A program made the translations under genes and the position numbers. Positions 1 to 7,284 of a stretch of DNA of 47,816 nucleotides are shown piece after piece. Positions within the stretch are counted from its first letter, which is position 1. Each line of letters opens with the position of its first letter. The notes beneath the pieces were generated by a model. It worked only from the letters and a program-made list of their open reading frames with translations. It was not told where the DNA came from and did no database searches. The stretch comes from Rhizobium sp. J15 (GTDB lineage Bacteria; Pseudomonadota; Alphaproteobacteria; Rhizobiales; Rhizobiaceae): assembly GCF_002531825.1 (NCBI RefSeq), contig NZ_NWSX01000047.1, positions 1 through 47,816 of the forward strand. The letters are read 5' to 3'.

Positions 1-233
1 GCACAAGGCCGAGGATGACGTCGAGGAAAAGGCGAGGCTTGTGAACAAGCTGTGGCCGACTGCAATACGATCGGTCCTTTCTGAAATATTACTATATATT
101 CATAACCTTGCCCGGCTTTCCCGAGATTTCGAATCCGCCTCCTCGCAAAGTGAGTCACCGCCGTCTCAGCAACTTCAAGTGAGGTGGTGCAGGCGGCGTT
201 GACCTTGCTCCTCGCTGGGCCTAGATCAACAAA
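1..233. other. left-edge region upstream of cobA
   Basis: No recognisable gene lies here. Plus-strand frame 2 is open from the window edge to a TGA near 200-202 (about 66 codons), so the tail of an upstream protein is possible, but the middle (roughly 88-115) is A+T-rich and looks non-coding. A weak promoter-like pair, TTGACC at 199-204 and TAGATC at 222-227 with a 17-base spacer, sits directly before the cobA ATG. I see no cobalamin-riboswitch core. Confidence 0.25.
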
Positions 234-1073
234 ATGTCGATTAATCCACTTTCACATTTGCCGGCGCTGGAGCCGGGCAGCGTCTGGCTCGTCGGGGCCG
301 GTCCCGGCGATCCCGGGCTGCTGACGCTGCTTGCCGCCAAGGGATTGGCGGAGGCGGATGTGGTCGTGCACGACGCGCTCGTCAACGAGGACTGTCTGAG
401 GCTCGCACAGCCAGGCGCGGAACTGGAATATGCCGGCAAACGCGGCGGCAAGCCCTCCGCCAAGCAGCGGGATATTTCCCTCCGGCTGGTGGAGCTGGCG
501 CGCGCCGGCAAGCGGGTGCTGCGGCTGAAGGGCGGCGATCCCTTCGTTTTCGGGCGGGGCGGCGAAGAGGCGCTGACGCTGGTCGAGCACAATATTCCCT
601 TCCGCATCGTGCCAGGCATTACCGCCGGCATCGGCGGGCTTGCCTATGCCGGCATTCCGGTCACGCATCGCGAGATCAACCATGCCGTGACCTTTCTCAC
701 CGGTCATGATTCCTCCGGCATCGTGCCCGATGCGATCAATTGGGAGGCGATCGGCAAGGGGTCGCCCGTCATCGTCATGTACATGGCGATGAAGCATATC
801 GCCCAGATCAGCGCCAATCTGATGGCGTCGGGCCGCCCGGCATCCGAGCCGGTCGCGTTCGTCTGCAATGCGGCGACCGGCGCGCAGCAGGTGCTGGAGA
901 CGACGCTCGGCGAAGCGACCGATGCCGCCGCCGCCTCCGGGATCGAGCCGCCGGCGATCGTCGTGGTCGGCGAGGTGGTGCGGCTCAGGGCCTCGCTCGA
1001 CTGGCTCGGCGCCCTTGCGGGCAGGCGGCTGCAGCCCGATCCTTTCGGCCGGTCCGGCAAGGTGCTGATATGA
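234..1073 (+). CDS. cobA: uroporphyrinogen-III C-methyltransferase CobA
   Basis: SAM-dependent methylase that converts uroporphyrinogen III to precorrin-2, the entry step to cobalamin (and siroheme) in the cytoplasm. The N-terminus carries the SUMT signature VWLVGAGPGDPGLLTL (residues 18-33), then LKGGDPFVFGRGGEE (about 99-113) and a PGITAGIGG segment. The 279-residue length fits a stand-alone CobA without the CysG dehydrogenase domain. The stop overlaps the cobB start (ATGA), so it heads the cobA-B-C-D run. The chosen ATG has no Shine-Dalgarno sequence but gives the family-typical N-terminus; a promoter-like pair lies immediately upstream, so a near-leaderless mRNA is possible. Function is secure; the start is a little less so. 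Confidence 0.95.
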   Translation: MSINPLSHLPALEPGSVWLVGAGPGDPGLLTLLAAKGLAEADVVVHDALVNEDCLRLAQPGAELEYAGKRGGKPSAKQRDISLRLVELARAGKRVLRLKGGDPFVFGRGGEEALTLVEHNIPFRIVPGITAGIGGLAYAGIPVTHREINHAVTFLTGHDSSGIVPDAINWEAIGKGSPVIVMYMAMKHIAQISANLMASGRPASEPVAFVCNAATGAQQVLETTLGEATDAAAASGIEPPAIVVVGEVVRLRASLDWLGALAGRRLQPDPFGRSGKVLI

Positions 1074-2377
1074 GCGGCCTCCTGATCGCAGCTCCTTCCT
1101 CCGGCGCCGGCAAGACGACGGTGACGCTCGGGCTGCTGAGGGCGCTTCGCCGGCGCGGCGTGGCGATTGCACCCGGCAAGGCCGGCCCTGATTATATTGA
1201 TCCCGCCTTTCACGCCGCGGCAAGCGGCACGCCCTGCCTGAATTTCGACCCCTGGGCGATGCGCCCGGAGCTGATCTCGGCCAATGCCGCGCTGCATCGC
1301 TCCGGCGACCGCATTCTGGTCGTCGAGGCGATGATGGGACTGTTCGACGGGGCCGCCGACGGAAAGGGGACGGCGGCCGATCTTGCCGCTCAGCTCGGCC
1401 TTTCCGTCGTGCTGGTGGTCGATGCCTCGCGCATGTCGCAGTCGGTCGCGCCGCTGGTCTCAGGCTTTGCCGGCTTCCGCGCCGATGTCCGCGTCGCAGG
1501 CGTCATTCTCAACAAGGTCGGCAGCGACCGGCACGAGGCAATGCTGCGCCAGGCGCTGGAAGCGATCCGCATGCCTGTTGTCGCCGTGATCGGCAACGAC
1601 AAGACGCTTGCCCTGCCGGAGCGCCATCTCGGGCTCGTCCAGGCCGGGGAGCATGCGACGCTCGAGAATTTCATCGACCATGCGGCGGATGCCGTCTCGG
1701 AAGAATGCAATTTCGAGTTCCTGCTGCGCATCGCAAGGCAGGGGCTCAACCGGCCGTCGCCCGCCAATATCGACCGGCTGCCGCCGCTGGGCGCCCGCGT
1801 TGCGGTTGCGCGCGACATCGCCTTTGCCTTTTCCTATGAGCATATGCTGCTCGGTTGGCGGCGGCGGGGTGCTGCGATCTCCTTCTTCTCGCCGCTCGCC
1901 GACGAGAGGCCCGCTGCCGACGCCGATGCGATCTATCTGCCGGGCGGTTATCCCGAGCTGCATGCCGGACAGCTGGCCGGAGCGAAGAATTTTCGCGCCG
2001 GGCTTCTGGATGCGGCGGCGCGCGGCATCAGGATCTACGGCGAGTGCGGCGGCTACATGGTGCTCGGCGAAGGGCTGATCGATGCGCAAGGCGAGCGCCA
2101 CGAAATGCTCGGCCTGCTGCCTGTCGTCACCAGCTATGCCACGCGAAAGCGCCATCTCGGCTATCGCCACGTCACGCCGCTCGATGGCACCATCTTCCAG
2201 CGGCCGATGACGGCCCATGAATTCCACTATTCCACCGTGGTCTCCGAAGCCGAGGGCGAGCGGCTGTTTCAGGTGCGGGATGCGCTGGGCGCCGATCTCG
2301 GCACGGCCGGGCTGCGGCGCGGGCAGGTGGCGGGTTCCTACATGCATCTGATCGATCTTGCGAGAGCCGCCGCGTGA
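1070..2377 (+). CDS. cobB: cobyrinate/hydrogenobyrinate a,c-diamide synthase
   Basis: Glutamine- and ATP-dependent amidation of the a and c carboxylates of the corrin ring (CobB/CbiA). The N-terminus has the dethiobiotin-synthetase-like P-loop (SGLLIAAPSSGAGKTT, residues 2-17). The C-terminal half is a class-I-like glutamine amidotransferase with the nucleophile region YGECGGYMVLGEG and the preceding AIYLPGGYPELHA. About 435 residues is normal. The ATG at 1070 overlaps the cobA stop and the stop overlaps the GTG of cobC, indicating translational coupling. The reading frame stays open some 330 bases further upstream inside cobA, but the P-loop must lie at the N-terminus, so that extension is rejected. 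Confidence 0.95.
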   Translation: MSGLLIAAPSSGAGKTTVTLGLLRALRRRGVAIAPGKAGPDYIDPAFHAAASGTPCLNFDPWAMRPELISANAALHRSGDRILVVEAMMGLFDGAADGKGTAADLAAQLGLSVVLVVDASRMSQSVAPLVSGFAGFRADVRVAGVILNKVGSDRHEAMLRQALEAIRMPVVAVIGNDKTLALPERHLGLVQAGEHATLENFIDHAADAVSEECNFEFLLRIARQGLNRPSPANIDRLPPLGARVAVARDIAFAFSYEHMLLGWRRRGAAISFFSPLADERPAADADAIYLPGGYPELHAGQLAGAKNFRAGLLDAAARGIRIYGECGGYMVLGEGLIDAQGERHEMLGLLPVVTSYATRKRHLGYRHVTPLDGTIFQRPMTAHEFHYSTVVSEAEGERLFQVRDALGADLGTAGLRRGQVAGSYMHLIDLARAAA

Positions 2378-3417
2378 GCGCGCCGATCGCCCATGGCGGC
2401 GGCATCACCGCCGCTGCCGCTGCCTTCGGCGGAGCGCCGGAGGATTGGCTCGACCTTTCCACCGGCATCAATCCGTGTCCCGTCGCTCTGCCTGAGATCC
2501 CGGCAAGGGTGTGGCACCGGCTGCCGGACAGGCATGTTTTCGACGACGCAAGGCGGGCGGCGCGCGATTACTACGGCAGCCGCGAAATCCTGCCGCTGCC
2601 GGTGCCGGGCACGCAATCGGTGATCCAGCTTCTGCCGCGGCTGTTGGTGACGGATGGCAGGGTCGCGGTGACGGACGACAAGGTCGCCGTGACGGACGAC
2701 AGGGTCGCCGTGGTGGCGCCTACCTACGGGGAATATGCACGCGCCTTCGCCTCGGCCGGTCTCGCCGTCGATGCGGTTGGCGATATCGCCGCGATCGGCG
2801 AGGAACACAGGCTTGCCGTCGTCATCAATCCCAACAACCCGGACGGGCGGGCGTGGCCGGCTGAAAGGCTGATCGCGCTGCATGACCGGATGAAATCGCA
2901 AAACGGCTTGCTTGTCGTCGACGAAGCCTTTGGCGATGCCGATCCGGCGCTCAGCCTCGCGCCCCATGCGCAAGAGCTTTCCCAACTGGTGATCTTCCGT
3001 TCCTTCGGCAAGTTCTTCGGGCTTGCCGGCCTGCGGCTCGGTTTCGTGATTGCGCGCGACGATATTCTTCAGCGTTTCGAGGAGTGGCTCGGGCCCTGGG
3101 CGGTTTCCGGTCCGGCGCTGTCGCTGGCCGCATCGCTGCTGCGCCAGGATGTTTCCGCCATTCGCGGCCGCATCGAGGAGCGCAGCGCCGGCCTGCACGC
3201 GGTGCTGGCCGCAGCGGGCCTGCGGGCCGCAGGGGGAGCGGCGCTCTTTACGCTGATTGCCGATCCCAGGGCCGGCGAGATTTACACGCATCTCTGCCGC
3301 CATCATATTCTGGTCCGCAAATTCGATTATGCGCCGGACTGGCTGCGTTTCGGGCTGACGCCCGATCCGGCGGCCGACAGGCGGCTTGGTGAAGCCCTTC
3401 AGAGTTTTGAGCGATGA
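2374..3417 (+). CDS. cobC: threonine-phosphate decarboxylase-like aminotransferase CobC
   Basis: PLP-dependent fold-type I enzyme that supplies the aminopropanol arm of cobalamin (CobC/CobD-decarboxylase family). The likely PLP lysine is in FRSFGKFFGLAGLRLGF; VINPNNPDGR and VVDEAFGD are the usual cofactor-contact segments. The GTG start at 2374 overlaps the cobB stop. Oddity: a threefold in-frame 21-base repeat at 2647-2709 encodes VTDGRVA-VTDDKVA-VTDDRVA just before the strand leading into VVAPTYGEY, an apparent local tandem duplication of seven residues that I do not expect in the family. The rest is full length (347 residues), so the gene looks functional. Confidence 0.92.
   Translation: MSAPIAHGGGITAAAAAFGGAPEDWLDLSTGINPCPVALPEIPARVWHRLPDRHVFDDARRAARDYYGSREILPLPVPGTQSVIQLLPRLLVTDGRVAVTDDKVAVTDDRVAVVAPTYGEYARAFASAGLAVDAVGDIAAIGEEHRLAVVINPNNPDGRAWPAERLIALHDRMKSQNGLLVVDEAFGDADPALSLAPHAQELSQLVIFRSFGKFFGLAGLRLGFVIARDDILQRFEEWLGPWAVSGPALSLAASLLRQDVSAIRGRIEERSAGLHAVLAAAGLRAAGGAALFTLIADPRAGEIYTHLCRHHILVRKFDYAPDWLRFGLTPDPAADRRLGEALQSFER
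2647..2709 (+). repeat. 21-bp x3 in-frame tandem repeat inside cobC
   Basis: Three consecutive 21-base units at 2647-2667, 2668-2688 and 2689-2709. Units 2 and 3 differ at one base; unit 1 differs at a few more. They encode a heptapeptide VTD-(G/D)-(R/K)-VA three times. The in-frame length makes it tolerable to the protein and prone to slippage. Confidence 0.85.
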
Positions 3418-4394
3418 CGATCGACGAAAACCTTCTCGTGCTGCTCCTGGCATTGCTGCTTGACCGGATCCTTGGCGATCCGCAATGGCTGTGGTCGCGC
3501 CTGCCGCATCCGGTCGTGCTGTTCGGCGAGGCGATCTCCTTTGCCGACCGGCAGCTGAACAGTGTGAGCCTGACGGGCTCGCAGCGGCGGATGAACGGCG
3601 TGGCGGCCATCGTGGCGCTGCTTCTGGTGGCCCTTATCGCCGGTTTCGCCTTCGACCGGTTCTTCGCGCTTTTCGGCCTTGCCGGCATCCTGCTCGAAAC
3701 CGGGCTGGTCGCGATCTTCCTGGCGCAGAAGAGCCTTGCAGACCACGTCTCGGCGGTCGCGGCCGCGCTTCGTCACGAAGGGATCGCCGGCGGGCGGGCG
3801 GCGGTTTCGCGCATCGTCGGGCGCGATCCAGAGACGTTGGACGAGCCCGCCGTCTGCCGGGCAGCAATCGAAAGCCTTGCGGAAAATTTCTCCGACGGCG
3901 TCGTGGCGCCGGCGCTCTGGTATGCCGTCTTCGGCCTGCCGGGGCTGCTGGCCTACAAGATGCTGAACACGGCGGATTCGATGATCGGCCACAAGTCGGA
4001 AAAATACATCGATTTCGGCTGGGCGGCCGCCCGGCTCGACGATTTCGCCAATTGGCCGGCCGCCCGGTTCTCCATCCTGCTGATCGCCGCCGGCGCCTGG
4101 CTGCGGCGCGGCACCAGCGCCTGCCGCGAGGCCATCCGCGTGGCGGTACGCGACGGCGGCCTGCATCGCTCGCCGAATTCCGGCCGCCCGGAAGCGGCCA
4201 TGGCCGGCGCACTGAACGTCCAGCTCGCCGGCCCCCGCATCTATGGCGGCGTGATCGTGACCGAGCCGATGATCAACAATGCCGGCCGCGACGTCGCGAC
4301 ATTGCGTGACATCGAGGACGGCGTATCGGTGTTTCATGCGAGCTGCATGGTGCTTGCGGGTGTGACCTTCGGGTTGTTTCTGTGTTTTCTGTAG
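3414..4394 (+). CDS. cobD: adenosylcobinamide-phosphate synthase CobD/CbiB
   Basis: Membrane enzyme that attaches (R)-1-amino-2-propanol (phosphate) to adenosylcobyric acid. CbiB-family landmarks are visible: LLDRILGDPQWLWSRLPHPV near the N-terminus (residues 16-35), ESLAENFSDGVVAPALWY in the middle, and KMLNTADSMIGHKSEKY followed by GWAAARLDD. Several hydrophobic stretches give about five membrane segments. 326 residues is the usual length. The ATG overlaps the cobC stop, completing the cobA-B-C-D operon. Naming warning: in rhizobia CobD in the Pseudomonas denitrificans scheme equals CbiB. Confidence 0.94.
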   Translation: MTIDENLLVLLLALLLDRILGDPQWLWSRLPHPVVLFGEAISFADRQLNSVSLTGSQRRMNGVAAIVALLLVALIAGFAFDRFFALFGLAGILLETGLVAIFLAQKSLADHVSAVAAALRHEGIAGGRAAVSRIVGRDPETLDEPAVCRAAIESLAENFSDGVVAPALWYAVFGLPGLLAYKMLNTADSMIGHKSEKYIDFGWAAARLDDFANWPAARFSILLIAAGAWLRRGTSACREAIRVAVRDGGLHRSPNSGRPEAAMAGALNVQLAGPRIYGGVIVTEPMINNAGRDVATLRDIEDGVSVFHASCMVLAGVTFGLFLCFL

Positions 4395-4482
4395 GGCGTG
4401 CGGTTGGGGCACCCCAGTGGACACATCAGCCTCAAAGGTTTATGCGAAGCGCCTCATATCTCCATCTGACCGGAAAAGAGCG

Positions 4483-4683
4483 ATGACAGTCCAGGTTGAA
4501 TTACCGTGCCCGAAGTGCAAGAGCACCAAGATGAAGTTCGAGCGGCCCGAGATCCGCGAGACCGATATCATCACCTGTGCCGCCTGCGGACATAAGCTCG
4601 GCACGATGGCTTCGATCCGCGAGCGTATGAACAAGGCCTATCAGCAGATGAAGCGGCCTTCGGCGGCGCCGAAGCTTCAGTGA
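4483..4683 (+). CDS. small zinc-ribbon protein
   Basis: A 66-residue protein with two CxxC pairs (CPKC near residue 8 and CAAC near 32), the pattern of a treble-clef or zinc-ribbon fold, followed by a basic helical tail. The internal ATG at 4483 is preferred over the upstream one at 4417 because a purine-rich GGAAAAGAG precedes it and the extension does not resemble the conserved part. It lies 88 bases after cobD on the same strand. Nothing in the sequence says what it binds; a small nucleic-acid or regulatory role is only a guess. Confidence 0.7.
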   Translation: MTVQVELPCPKCKSTKMKFERPEIRETDIITCAACGHKLGTMASIRERMNKAYQQMKRPSAAPKLQ

Positions 4684-4832
4684 GCGGGTGCCGCTGTCCG
4701 GCGGCGCTCTATTGCTGCTACGCCCGTTAGAATTGTGATTACCATTCGGGTTAAAGCAATTTAGAAAGTATCGGCGTAGTCTCTTCCTCGTGAGGGCGCA
4801 ATTAAACTGCGCGGGTGCGAAGAGGGGCTATC

Positions 4833-5261
4833 ATGAAGACGATTTTGGCGGCCGCGGCCGCAAGTTTATTGCTGCAATTTTTCCCCGTTGCTGCCGAGGC
4901 GGCAAATCTGGTTGCCAATATCAGCATCGGCAAGCAGACGATGACCGTCACCGAGAACGGCTTCGTCAAATATCGCTGGAAGGTTTCGACCGCGCGCCGC
5001 GGCTATGTCACGCCGACCGGCTCATGGAGAGCCAAGTGGCTGTCGCGCGATCACCGTTCGCGCAAATACGACAATGCGCCGATGCCCTATGCCGTGTTCT
5101 TCAACGGCGGTTATGCCGTTCACGCGACCTTCGACCTGAAGCGGCTGGGCACGCCGGCTTCGCATGGCTGTGTGCGCCTGCATCCCGACAATGCGGCGCA
5201 GTTCTTCTCGCTGGCGCGCCAGGCCGGGCTTGCCAATACGCGCGTGGTGATCACGAGGTAA
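4833..5261 (+). CDS. L,D-transpeptidase (YkuD domain), exported
   Basis: Periplasmic cysteine transpeptidase of the YkuD family, which forms 3-3 peptidoglycan cross-links or anchors proteins to the wall. Residues 1-23 are a signal peptide ending in AEA. The catalytic signature SHGCVRLHPDNA is intact near the C-terminus, preceded by the conserved histidine in GGYAVHAT. At 142 residues it is a minimal single-domain form. The start at 4833 (MKTIL) is preceded by GAGGGGC and puts the signal peptide at the N-terminus. Its stop overlaps the stop of the convergent fnrN gene by 11 bases. Confidence 0.88.
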   Translation: MKTILAAAAASLLLQFFPVAAEAANLVANISIGKQTMTVTENGFVKYRWKVSTARRGYVTPTGSWRAKWLSRDHRSRKYDNAPMPYAVFFNGGYAVHATFDLKRLGTPASHGCVRLHPDNAAQFFSLARQAGLANTRVVITR

Positions 5262-5970
5262 TCCGCTCCAGCTCATCCATATCGGGCACGACGATATGCC
5301 TCGAGTTCTCGATCAGGATGACGCCGCGCTTGCGCAATCTGGTCATTTGGCGGCTGACGGTTTCGATCGTCAGCCCCAGGAAATCGCCGATCTCGGCGCG
5401 TGACAGCGGCAGATCGAAGGCGGTGCTTGTCGCCGTCTGCGGTTCGGCATGGGTGGCGATGAGATGGAGCAGGCTTGCAACCTTCTCTTCCGCCGTGCGC
5501 CGGCCAAGCGTCAGCATCCACTCGCGCGCGGCATCCAGCTCCTTCAGCGCCTGATCGTGCAGGCTGCGCTGCAGCTCCGGCGTCTCCGCTATCATGCGGT
5601 CGAGCAGGCTGCGGGGGAAGACGCAGATCTCGGCGTCAGTCGCGGCCTCGGCCGACAGCGTGCTCTCGCGCACGAAGGGCCTACCGACGAAATCGGGCGC
5701 GAATTGCAGGCCGACGATCTGCTGGCGCCCGTCCGGCATCACCTTGCAGAGCTTCACCACGCCGCGCATGATGTTCGAATAGAAAGACGTTTCCGCCCCT
5801 TGAGCGATGATTTCCGTGCCGGCGCCGACCTTGCGGCGCAGCGAGTGGCGGTTGAGCTCTTTCAGCTGGCCGTTGGACAAGGCGCCGCAGACGACGCCGT
5901 GCCGGGCCTGGCAGGAGCGGCAGGCGGCGGGCGTGCCCGCCTCGAAAACCTGACTGCTTGCAATGTCCAT
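5251..5970 (-). CDS. fnrN: FnrN-type oxygen-responsive Crp/Fnr regulator
   Basis: Cytoplasmic regulator that senses oxygen through a [4Fe-4S] cluster and switches on microaerobic and nitrogen-fixation genes. Cys17, Cys20 and Cys28 (C-x2-C-x7-C) plus Cys116 are placed as the four cluster ligands. A cyclic-nucleotide-binding-like domain covers about 35-150, and the helix-turn-helix contains ETVSRQM, the E--SR recognition motif of Fnr/FixK proteins that read TTGAT half-sites. It is 239 residues long. Two perfect anaeroboxes lie upstream at 6042-6055 and 6073-6086, matching the autoregulated two-site fnrN promoter known in R. leguminosarum. The ATG is preceded by AAGGGATCGGGAC. Confidence 0.93.
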   Translation of the reverse strand: MDIASSQVFEAGTPAACRSCQARHGVVCGALSNGQLKELNRHSLRRKVGAGTEIIAQGAETSFYSNIMRGVVKLCKVMPDGRQQIVGLQFAPDFVGRPFVRESTLSAEAATDAEICVFPRSLLDRMIAETPELQRSLHDQALKELDAAREWMLTLGRRTAEEKVASLLHLIATHAEPQTATSTAFDLPLSRAEIGDFLGLTIETVSRQMTRLRKRGVILIENSRHIVVPDMDELERITS

Positions 5971-6041
5971 GTCCCGATCCCTTCAAAAACCCGGCACGCC
6001 AGAAAAAGCCGGACATGCGATCCCTGGTCCTCCCGCCCGGC

Positions 6042-6055
6042 TTGATGATTATCAA
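6042..6055. promoter_or_regulatory. anaerobox 1 (Fnr/FixK site)
   Basis: TTGATGATTATCAA is a perfect match to the TTGAT-N4-ATCAA consensus, 72 bases upstream of the fnrN ATG. This is a position where bound FnrN could repress or activate fnrN itself. Confidence 0.92.
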
Positions 6056-6072
6056 ATGGCCGGGATCGCTGT

Positions 6073-6086
6073 TTGATGCAGATCAA
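6073..6086. promoter_or_regulatory. anaerobox 2 (Fnr/FixK site)
   Basis: TTGATGCAGATCAA is a second perfect TTGAT-N4-ATCAA site. Its centre is 31 bases (about three helical turns) from anaerobox 1, on the same face of the helix. The distal site would suit activation and the proximal one repression. Confidence 0.92.
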
Positions 6087-6280
6087 ACTCGGTGCCGATG
6101 TTGCGGGGTTTTGTCCGGCACCCGGCGGGCTTGATTCGGACGGGCTCTTCGGGCTGGCTGCGGCACGGCGCTTCGTCCGCTGCGGCCCGATGCCTTTGCC
6201 GGTGTCGGGAAAGGCCGGCATTCCATTGCTGTTTAGGCAACACCTCGTTGGCAAATTGCCGCAACGCCTGGACGAAAGCA

Positions 6281-6309
6281 TTGGCTTTTGAAATGGATTT
6301 GCCTATGAG
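6281..6309 (+). promoter_or_regulatory. putative acpXL promoter
   Basis: TTGGCT (6281-6286), 17-base spacer, TATGAG (6304-6309), about 35 bases before the acpXL GTG. Matches to the sigma-70 consensus are partial, so this is a candidate only. Confidence 0.35.
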
Positions 6310-6343
6310 GGGGTTTAAATCGTCATTTCATGAGGTACAGCGC

Positions 6344-6622
6344 GTGACCGCTACATTCGATAAAGTTGCCGACATTATTGCAGAAACCAGCGAGATCGAT
6401 CGCGCCACGATCACGCCGGAGAGCCATACGATCGACGACCTCGGTATCGACAGCCTCGATTTCCTCGACATCGTCTTTGCGATCGACAAGGAATTCGGCA
6501 TCAAGATCCCGCTCGAAAAGTGGACGCAGGAAGTCAACGAAGGCAAGGTTTCCACCGAAGAATATTTCGTGCTGAAGAACCTCTGTGCCAAGATCGACGA
6601 GCTCAAAGCAGCCAAGGCCTGA
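6344..6622 (+). CDS. acpXL: acyl carrier protein AcpXL for very-long-chain hydroxy fatty acid
   Basis: Specialised acyl carrier protein on which the 27-hydroxyoctacosanoyl chain of rhizobial lipid A is built. It is 92 residues; Ser37 in GIDSLDFLD is the 4'-phosphopantetheine site, followed by an acidic helix. The GTG start gives [19 protein letters not shown], the expected family N-terminus; the long upstream extension in the same frame is not family-like. It heads the cluster continuing with fabZXL, fabF2XL, fabF1XL, adhXL and lpxXL. The 179-base gap to fabZXL, with a hairpin, suggests acpXL may be expressed at a higher level than the rest. Confidence 0.95.
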
Positions 6623-6650
6623 GCACATACCGGTCTTTTTTGAACGCCCT

Positions 6651-6677
6651 GCCGCCCTGAATATGGCGGCCGGGCGG
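6651..6677 (+). terminator. G+C-rich hairpin after acpXL (possible partial terminator)
   Basis: GCCGCC (6651-6656) can pair with GGCGGC (6665-6670), or CCGCCC with GGGCGG (6672-6677). Only a short T-rich stretch follows, so it is more likely to attenuate or stabilise RNA than to terminate fully. Confidence 0.35.
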
Positions 6678-6801
6678 TTTCGTTCCTAGATCAGTTCAGA
6701 TTCGCACTTCCGGACGGAAAACCGCTTCGCACTTTTCCTGGAATTGCTCTAAGTAGGCGTCACCGGCGGGCGGATTTTGCCCGTTGGGCCGGAGGATCCG
6801 A

Positions 6802-7284
6802 ATGCTGCTGGAATATTTCCAGATGATTGACCGCGTCGAAGCGGTGGACCTGAAGAAGGGCACGCTTGCGGCGCGATCCGTCGTGCCGGCCAAGAGCCCC
6901 GTTTTCGAAGGCCATTTTCCCGGCATGCCGCTGGTTCCCGGCGTGCTTCTGATCGAGACCATGGCGCAGGCCTCCGGCATGCTGGTGCTTGCCGCCACCG
7001 ATTTCGCCGCCATGCCCTTCCTGATGTCGGTCGACGGCGCCAAGATGCGCACTTTCGTCGAGCCGGAAGCCGTGCTCGACATCGAGGCGGTGCTGGAGCA
7101 TGACGGTTCGGGTTTCGCGGTCACCAAGGCCAAGATCACCAGCGGCGGCAAGAAGGTCTGCGATGCGCAGCTGAAACTGCGCACCATGCCCTTCAGCGAG
7201 GTTCCGCTCGGCGATATCGTGAAAAAACGCGCCGGCGAGGTCGGGCTTCTCGACGCGATCGCAGCGCAGGGAGTGATTGGATGA
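6802..7284 (+). CDS. fabZXL: 3-hydroxyacyl-ACP dehydratase FabZXL
   Basis: Hot-dog-fold dehydratase of the FabZ family, proposed to remove water from 3-hydroxyacyl-AcpXL during elongation of the C28 chain. The catalytic His38 lies in GHFPGMPLVPG and the catalytic Glu52 in LLIETMAQA. 160 residues is typical. The ATG at 6802 follows a good GGAGG. The stop overlaps the start of fabF2XL (ATGA). Assignment to the lipid A pathway comes from gene order, which matches the described R. leguminosarum cluster. Confidence 0.92.
   Translation: MLLEYFQMIDRVEAVDLKKGTLAARSVVPAKSPVFEGHFPGMPLVPGVLLIETMAQASGMLVLAATDFAAMPFLMSVDGAKMRTFVEPEAVLDIEAVLEHDGSGFAVTKAKITSGGKKVCDAQLKLRTMPFSEVPLGDIVKKRAGEVGLLDAIAAQGVIG

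Larger units (their letters stand above)
5971..6343. other. divergent control region fnrN / acpXL
   Basis: This 373-base gap holds the two anaeroboxes near the fnrN end and a promoter-like pair for acpXL near the other end. Open frames in between (for example 6073-6291 on the plus strand) have no ribosome-binding site or recognisable protein and are regarded as chance. Confidence 0.7.

Noticed and set aside
2..202. Open frame running from the left edge as the tail of an upstream protein
   Set aside because: About 66 codons without stop is not rare in G+C-rich DNA, the middle is A+T-rich, and no family is recognisable; kept only as a remark.
740..1069. N-terminal extension of cobB reading through cobA
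   Set aside because: The P-loop of CobB must be at the N-terminus and an ATGA overlap gives the correct start at 1070; the extension is an out-of-frame shadow of cobA.
4682..4710. Terminator after the zinc-ribbon gene
   Set aside because: GCCGC/GCGGC pairing with flanking GAGC/GCTC exists but needs a 4-base bulge and no T-run follows, so it is too weak to list.
6073..6291. Plus-strand ORF in the fnrN-acpXL gap
   Set aside because: No ribosome-binding site, starts inside anaerobox 2 and shows no recognisable protein.
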